A stretch of 23,867 nt of DNA from positions 1-23,867 of the IMG/VR virus record IMGVR_UViG_3300027973_000220, one strand, 5' to 3'. The DNA is from a virus. Shown here one piece after another: positions 20,575-23,867 of the stretch. Position numbers and translations under genes: made by a program. The notes under the pieces were generated by a model. It made no database searches. It saw nothing but the letters and a program-made list of their open reading frames with translations, and was not told the DNA's origin. The stretch's first letter is position 1; each line of letters opens with the position of its first letter.

Positions 20575-20823
20575 ATGGAGGCCATCGTAACTGGAGTCGC
20601 CGCCATTCTTGGCTTACTGGGATGGACATACGAACAAAGGCAACGTGTAACAGATAAGCGGTTTGAGAACATAAAAACACGCTTAAATGCAGTGGAAGAA
20701 AAAATTGAAAAACTACCGATTGACTATGTGCTTAAGAAAGATTTAAACAATGATTTAGATGAAATTAGGACATGGTTGCGTTCGATCAATGACAAAATAG
20801 ACACACTGATTCTCTCCCGCTAA
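20575..20823 (+). CDS. Small membrane protein with coiled coil, possible antiholin or lysis accessory
   Basis: This encodes 82 residues from ATG 20575, directly after a strong ribosome-binding stretch (GAGGGG, about two bases away). Residues ~4-18 form a short hydrophobic segment (I-V-T-G-V-A-A-I-L-G-L-L-G-W), and the rest is a heptad-type helix (I-K-T-R-L-N-A-V-E-E-K-I, then D-L-N-N-D-L-D-E-I-R). One membrane anchor plus a coiled coil, next to a holin-like gene, recalls lysis accessory proteins such as XhlA-type or antiholin proteins, though XhlA has the anchor at the other end. The role is inferred from context. Confidence 0.65.
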   Translation: MEAIVTGVAAILGLLGWTYEQRQRVTDKRFENIKTRLNAVEEKIEKLPIDYVLKKDLNNDLDEIRTWLRSINDKIDTLILSR

Positions 20824-20849
20824 CATAAGGGAGAACATGCAAACCTGTA

Positions 20850-21038
20850 ATGTCTCTCTTAGCCGCCTACATTGGCCTGCATTGGGCCGAAATACTAGCT
20901 TTAGGTGCCGCCCTCCACGGGGCTGCTTTAATAATTGTAAATCTCACCCCCACCCCGAAGGATAATGAGATTTACGGTAAGCTGTACAAAATAATAGAAA
21001 TTGTAGCTGGTATAGTTACAAAGCTAGCTAAGCGGTAA
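20850..21038 (+). CDS. Holin-like small membrane protein
   Basis: This encodes 62 residues from ATG 20850, 26 bases after the previous gene. One long hydrophobic stretch (about residues 3-31, ending A-L-I-I-V-N-L-T-P-T-P-K-D) is followed by a charged turn and a second amphipathic helix (I-I-E-I-V-A-G-I-V-T-K-L-A-K-R). I recall this N-L-T-P-T-P arrangement in short holin-like proteins of cyanophages. It would open the inner membrane for the lysozyme encoded on the other strand. Its stop abuts that of the C1q-like gene, with no terminator between. Confidence 0.65.
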   Translation: MSLLAAYIGLHWAEILALGAALHGAALIIVNLTPTPKDNEIYGKLYKIIEIVAGIVTKLAKR

Positions 21039-21737
21039 TTAAGCTACTTGGTCAAAAGTGACAATTAATGACGGTATGTTTGCGCGGGTTGGGTTAACCA
21101 GCCCGCTGTGTGCTGCAATTTTTATAGACGCTGAAGCCGGTACCCAAGCTATTTGGATATTATCTCCCTGTTCAAGAGTTAACATATAATTCCACGCTGC
21201 TATTCCTTGCCCGTTATTACCCGTTATAGTAAATCGTGAATTAGACCAAGGAACACTTGTATTGTTTTTAACAAACCAAACGTCAACACTATCATTTCCA
21301 GTATCTGATTTTTCAAATTGAGCTGAAAATTGAAGATTATAAATACCTGAAATAGGCATAATAAAACGAGTCCCAGAAACGACAGTTACTCCGTCAGAAG
21401 TAAGCTCAGCGTTATTACACCTCATATAAGTTGTAGTCGTAATCCCCGAACTTATCTGATCTGATGTGTCGTAAAACGTACCGTACGCATGATTAACTTG
21501 TCGAAGCGTATCCTGTACTATGCCACTGATATTTTGCTGAAAAGAAGGTAGCGTAGCTAATGAAGAAGATACTCCACCAAGCGACACTTGTTTTGGTTGT
21601 GCTAGAGCTTGTATTTCGTTAGTGTCAAGAACTAAAAATATATCATCCTGTGTTACATTACTAGTAGGTACAAGATCGTTAAGAGGAAGCACAGCACGAC
21701 TAAAGTCAAGTGCTTTACTAAGATTCTTGCGGGCCAT
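21039..21737 (-). CDS. C1q/TNF-like tail or surface protein
   Basis: This encodes 232 residues from ATG 21737. The first ~75 residues are a polar, coil-like N-terminal region suited to attaching to the virion (A-R-K-N-L-S-K-A-L-D, then T-Q-D-D-I-F-L-V-L-D and a Q-Q-N-I-S-G-I helix). Residues ~80-232 look like a C1q/TNF-type jelly roll, common in cyanophage structural proteins: Y-G-T-F-Y-D-T, G-I-Y-N-L-Q-F-S-A-Q-F, V-D-V-W-F-V-K-N-N, and L-E-Q-G-D-N-I-Q-I-A-W-V. Such domains often form trimeric tips that bind host surfaces. It sits 32 bases after the HNH gene on the same strand. Confidence 0.85.
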   Translation of the reverse strand: MARKNLSKALDFSRAVLPLNDLVPTSNVTQDDIFLVLDTNEIQALAQPKQVSLGGVSSSLATLPSFQQNISGIVQDTLRQVNHAYGTFYDTSDQISSGITTTTYMRCNNAELTSDGVTVVSGTRFIMPISGIYNLQFSAQFEKSDTGNDSVDVWFVKNNTSVPWSNSRFTITGNNGQGIAAWNYMLTLEQGDNIQIAWVPASASIKIAAHSGLVNPTRANIPSLIVTFDQVA

Positions 21738-21769
21738 GCGGCTAAAGAGAAGTACTTATACTATACCTA

Positions 21770-22186
21770 CTACGTAGAGTCTTCGGCATCTCCCAAAGCT
21801 GCGCTCGGTAAGGAAATAGGTACTCTACAAATCTTTTCGTACTCTCTAGCAGCAATACTTTGCTCATGATTATAACTAAGCCAATCATACACGGCTTTTT
21901 CTCGTTCTTCTGTCCAGAAAGTCTGAGACCTGTACCAGAGTAACATATCTGTATCTGATTTATCTAAATTACAGGTAGGACAACAAGCCAGTAAATTACC
22001 ACGCTTGGTCGAACCTCCTTTCGCCCGTGGGACAATGTGATCTAACGTATGCGCACGATCGCTGCCGCAATACGCACATAAATTAGCCCAAGCTTCTAAT
22101 ATATCTTTTCTAAACCGTTTTCTGGCGGTGCGTCTTTGAAGGCAATTGAGGTCAAATAAAAGCTCATTTTCCTCCGCAGCGCTCAA
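21770..22186 (-). CDS. HNH endonuclease
   Basis: This encodes 138 residues from TTG 22186; the only ATG nearby is in another frame. The core is a classic zinc-bound HNH: C37-x-x-C40, L-D-H-I-V-P with the catalytic D49-H50, a Gly-rich K-G-G-S loop, N64-L, and C-C-P-T-C (69-72) followed by N-x-x-K. It matches free-standing phage HNH nucleases involved in homing or packaging. It lies divergent to the integrase gene, sharing a 118-base upstream region, and is followed by the C1q-like gene. The family is certain; its target is unknown. Confidence 0.9.
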   Translation of the reverse strand: MSAAEENELLFDLNCLQRRTARKRFRKDILEAWANLCAYCGSDRAHTLDHIVPRAKGGSTKRGNLLACCPTCNLDKSDTDMLLWYRSQTFWTEEREKAVYDWLSYNHEQSIAAREYEKICRVPISLPSAALGDAEDST

Positions 22187-22191
22187 AATAC

Positions 22192-22207
22192 GGCAGTTGC
22201 AGCTGCC
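22192..22207. repeat. Short inverted repeat upstream of the HNH and integrase genes
   Basis: GGCAG and CTGCC flank six bases (TTGCAG), in the divergent gap between the HNH gene and the integrase gene. It could serve as an operator or a recombinase arm site; a 5-bp arm is too short for confidence. Confidence 0.3.
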
Positions 22208-22304
22208 TACAATCTAGCCGTAAAAATGCCTAAATTGAGGTTAAGGAGATTATTTAAAATATTAGAAATAACTTTAAAATTGCTATGCGCTACAAAAGAT
22301 TAGT

Positions 22305-23189
22305 GTGGTAGACTACTCCTTTCACTTCAACATCGTGCCTACATTACTTAAAGACGCCTGGTCCCAATTCAAAGCTGAGCGGGCGATAACCCTGTGCCCA
22401 ACGAGCCTGGTTGCCGATTATAGACAGGTAGAAAAATGGATAAATCGCTGCCCGGTGGTCCATTTAGAGGATGGACGGCAAGTTATGACGTGGGTTTTAG
22501 GCGAAAAACCGGTCAAATCAAGCCGCCGAGTGGCTATGTATGTAAAAAGCCTGTACCGGTGGGCATCTAACGAAGATATCGGTTTATTGCAGAAAAACCC
22601 AATATCTTCTTTTCGGATGCCCAAACCTCCGCAAGAAGACGAAGACATTATTGTGATACCTCAGACCGAAACGGCCATAGTTTTGCTGGCATTAAGTAGT
22701 AAACCCACGCGGAACGGGGCAAAATGGGGCGATTACGCCGAGTTTATGTTACAAACTGCAATGCGGACCGGAGAGGTGCGGGCACTAAAGTGGACGGATA
22801 TAAAAGATGATAAAGTCTTAGTACATAGTAACTATACCCTTACACACGGGCTTAAAAACTCAACTAAGACAAATCGTAAGAGGTGGGTTCCCTTGAACGC
22901 CAGATGTAAAGAAATACTAGAAAGTACTGCAAAAGTGTCAGAATATATCTTTCCGTGGAATCGTTATGCGTTTCAAAGTTATTTTTATGACCGCATGAAG
23001 GAGTTACATAGTGCCGGATTGACCGAACACCGGTATCGCCCATATGATCTTCGTCATACCGCTATTAGTCGCTGGATCGAAGCGGAAATCCCCGTTGCTC
23101 AAGCAGCTAAATGGGCCGGTAACAGCTCAGAAGTTATTTGGAAACACTATGTGAATGTAACTAAAGAGTATGAAGTGCCTGTGTTGTGA
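22305..23189 (+). CDS. int: Tyrosine recombinase (phage-type integrase)
   Basis: This encodes 294 residues from GTG 22305; the frame has no ATG upstream before a stop. Residues 10-110 form the core-binding domain. The catalytic domain has box I M-R-T-G-E-V (R154), a beta-hairpin lysine around K188-K192 (S-T-K-T-N-R-K-R-W-V-P-L), box II Y-D-L-R-H-T (R250), and the nucleophile K-H-Y-V-N (Y282). In the usual H-x-x-R the first His is Tyr (Y247), and in the L-G-H-S motif the His is Asn (N273). The scaffold and the RKRY residues are intact, so it may still be active. It would insert the phage genome into the host chromosome. I saw no tRNA-like attP segment near it. Confidence 0.93.
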   Translation: MVDYSFHFNIVPTLLKDAWSQFKAERAITLCPTSLVADYRQVEKWINRCPVVHLEDGRQVMTWVLGEKPVKSSRRVAMYVKSLYRWASNEDIGLLQKNPISSFRMPKPPQEDEDIIVIPQTETAIVLLALSSKPTRNGAKWGDYAEFMLQTAMRTGEVRALKWTDIKDDKVLVHSNYTLTHGLKNSTKTNRKRWVPLNARCKEILESTAKVSEYIFPWNRYAFQSYFYDRMKELHSAGLTEHRYRPYDLRHTAISRWIEAEIPVAQAAKWAGNSSEVIWKHYVNVTKEYEVPVL

Positions 23190-23750
23190 TTAGAAAATAG
23201 TACTTACATCAGAACCGAAAGCGCTTGAAGTGGAGTTAATTGAGAAGACAACATCTGAATTAACTCCACTGGGTGTTTCTACCACGGGGGCATTTAGTTG
23301 CGGCCACAACGGGTACCCGGACCCAGTTATGTAAACTGCAAGTTCGTCGGTGTTATTGGTAGTGCCGATATTCAGCACCTTGTCATTGCAAGCATACCGA
23401 ATATCCTGGCGCCAAGTTTTAATGCCACTGGATACCGGGGTTCCGTTATCGACTTCACGGACAATCGCCCAATCGGTGGGGCTTAACAGAGTATTTGCGG
23501 TCGTCCGAGTTTGATCAGTCCAACCAGAAACTAAAACTCCGTGATCTTTGGGAATCAAAGTACCACTGGCTGTGTAACCCCAGTAGAACCTCTGATCATA
23601 ATACGGAGTAGGTGAGTCGGGGACTTCTGTGATCCCGATAGCTGTCCGTTCTTCGGGTGATGCCAGACGAAGCCAGTTTGCGGGGAAAAGAGTATCCCCT
23701 GCTTCAAAGGGAACGTCCAAGGGTAAGGGATTTCCGTTTAAAACAAACAC
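23190..23750 (-). CDS. Tail-type protein sharing an N-terminal module with the 7243 gene
   Basis: This encodes 186 residues from GTG 23750. Residues ~15-50 are the tail-protein module F-P-A-N-W-L-R-L-A-S-P-E-E-R-x-A-I-G-I-T-E, nearly matching residues ~20-50 of the 7243 gene. A region with many Trp/Tyr and beta-strands follows (G-Y-T-A-S-G-T-L-I-P, W-R-Q-D-I-R-Y), then a Ser/Asp-rich tail. This N-terminal segment is typical of phage tail fibre proteins. Its stop is directly behind the integrase stop (convergent, no gap). I infer a receptor-binding or fibre-like part. Confidence 0.8.
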   Translation of the reverse strand: MFVLNGNPLPLDVPFEAGDTLFPANWLRLASPEERTAIGITEVPDSPTPYYDQRFYWGYTASGTLIPKDHGVLVSGWTDQTRTTANTLLSPTDWAIVREVDNGTPVSSGIKTWRQDIRYACNDKVLNIGTTNNTDELAVYITGSGYPLWPQLNAPVVETPSGVNSDVVFSINSTSSAFGSDVSTIF

Positions 23751-23774
23751 GGCTGAAGATTTTTACGTACCCTA

Positions 23775-23780
23775 ATTATA
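23775..23780 (-). promoter_or_regulatory. Candidate -10 box for the right-end tail gene
   Basis: A perfect TATAAT on the minus strand, 25 bases before the GTG start at 23750. No good -35 is visible. The remaining stretch up to 23867 shows no convincing gene. Confidence 0.4.
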
Positions 23781-23867
23781 ACGGTTATTCCCGGAGGAAA
23801 AAACTTGGTTTGGTTTGTCATTCCAGTGTCTTGCCACACCAGCAACGATAAACAAATTAGTTAAGAA

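Noticed and set aside
20837-20960. A plus-strand frame of about 41 codons starting at ATG 20837 behind a good AAGGGAG ribosome-binding site
   Set aside because: It overlaps the holin-like frame, and its product is Arg/Pro/Cys-rich and unlike a real protein. The 20850 frame has a clear membrane helix. The strong site may help load ribosomes for the latter.
12036-22294. Shared TATGCGCTA at 12035-12043 and about 22284-22292
   Set aside because: Nine bases in 24 kb with no extension on either side is compatible with chance; not called as a repeat or att site.
22187-22304. Search for a tRNA-like attP core next to the integrase
   Set aside because: I found no T-loop-like or tRNA 3'-end sequence here or after the integrase; absence by eye is not proof.
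23793-23867. A GGAGG stretch followed by a TTG-started frame near the right edge
   Set aside because: The frame stops after about 19 codons, and no relation to known genes is seen.
1-23867. CRISPR arrays, tRNA or rRNA genes, insertion sequences
   Set aside because: No regularly spaced repeats, no tRNA-like cloverleaf and no transposase or terminal inverted repeats were seen. The only tandem repeat is the coding microsatellite at 8485-8572.

Overview
The window looks like about 24 kb of a double-stranded DNA cyanophage (or an integrated copy of one) whose host has phycobilisomes, most likely a Synechococcus-type cyanobacterium. The evidence is a family A DNA polymerase, an AEP/D5-type primase-helicase, ThyX, a GH24 lysozyme fused to a C39-like domain, C1q-like and other virion-type proteins, a tyrosine integrase, densely packed and overlapping small genes, and a gene for NblA, the phycobilisome-degradation adaptor. 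I see no terminase, portal or capsid gene, so morphology and family cannot be fixed from this window.

Layout. (1) 1-3041, minus: the 5' part of a very large, probably virion-associated protein running off the left edge. (2) 3164-4718, plus: three small early-type genes closed by a hairpin terminator. (3) 4789-10736, plus: a replication block (DNA polymerase, SSB-like protein, an unrecognised partner) interrupted by a proline/threonine-rich virion-type protein with DUF5648-like repeats and by an HNH-like/HTH protein; it ends in a strong intrinsic terminator. (4) 10797-11042, minus: nblA, a lone gene pointing against its neighbours, with a plausible promoter of its own. (5) 11123-16231, plus: a methyltransferase-like protein with degenerate catalytic motifs, a small coiled-coil/acidic protein, a PD-(D/E)XK nuclease, the primase-helicase, and a membrane protein with a probable winged-helix domain; then a second clear terminator. 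(6) 16302-20488, minus: a tightly overlapped operon read from 20488 down to 16302: virion-type beta protein, lysozyme, five small proteins including zinc-ribbon and HNH-like ones, a 172-residue unknown, a 42-residue mini-protein, and ThyX. (7) 20575-21038, plus: two small membrane proteins, the likely holin pair. (8) 21039-22186, minus: C1q-like protein and HNH endonuclease. (9) 22305-23189, plus: tyrosine integrase. (10) 23190-23750, minus: a tail-type protein whose N-terminal module is shared with the 7243 gene.

How the genes fit together: the polymerase, SSB-like protein, primase-helicase and PD-(D/E)XK nuclease form a replication/recombination set; ThyX supplies dTMP; NblA would target the host antenna for proteolysis, freeing amino acids or lowering light capture; the lysis functions are split between the minus operon (lysozyme) and the opposite strand (holins). 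The integrase suggests that integration is, or once was, possible. The most unusual points are the methyltransferase-fold protein without recognisable SAM or catalytic motifs, the C-terminally extended NblA, and the membrane-anchored winged-helix protein overlapping the helicase gene. All function calls rest on reading the sequence; no database search was run.
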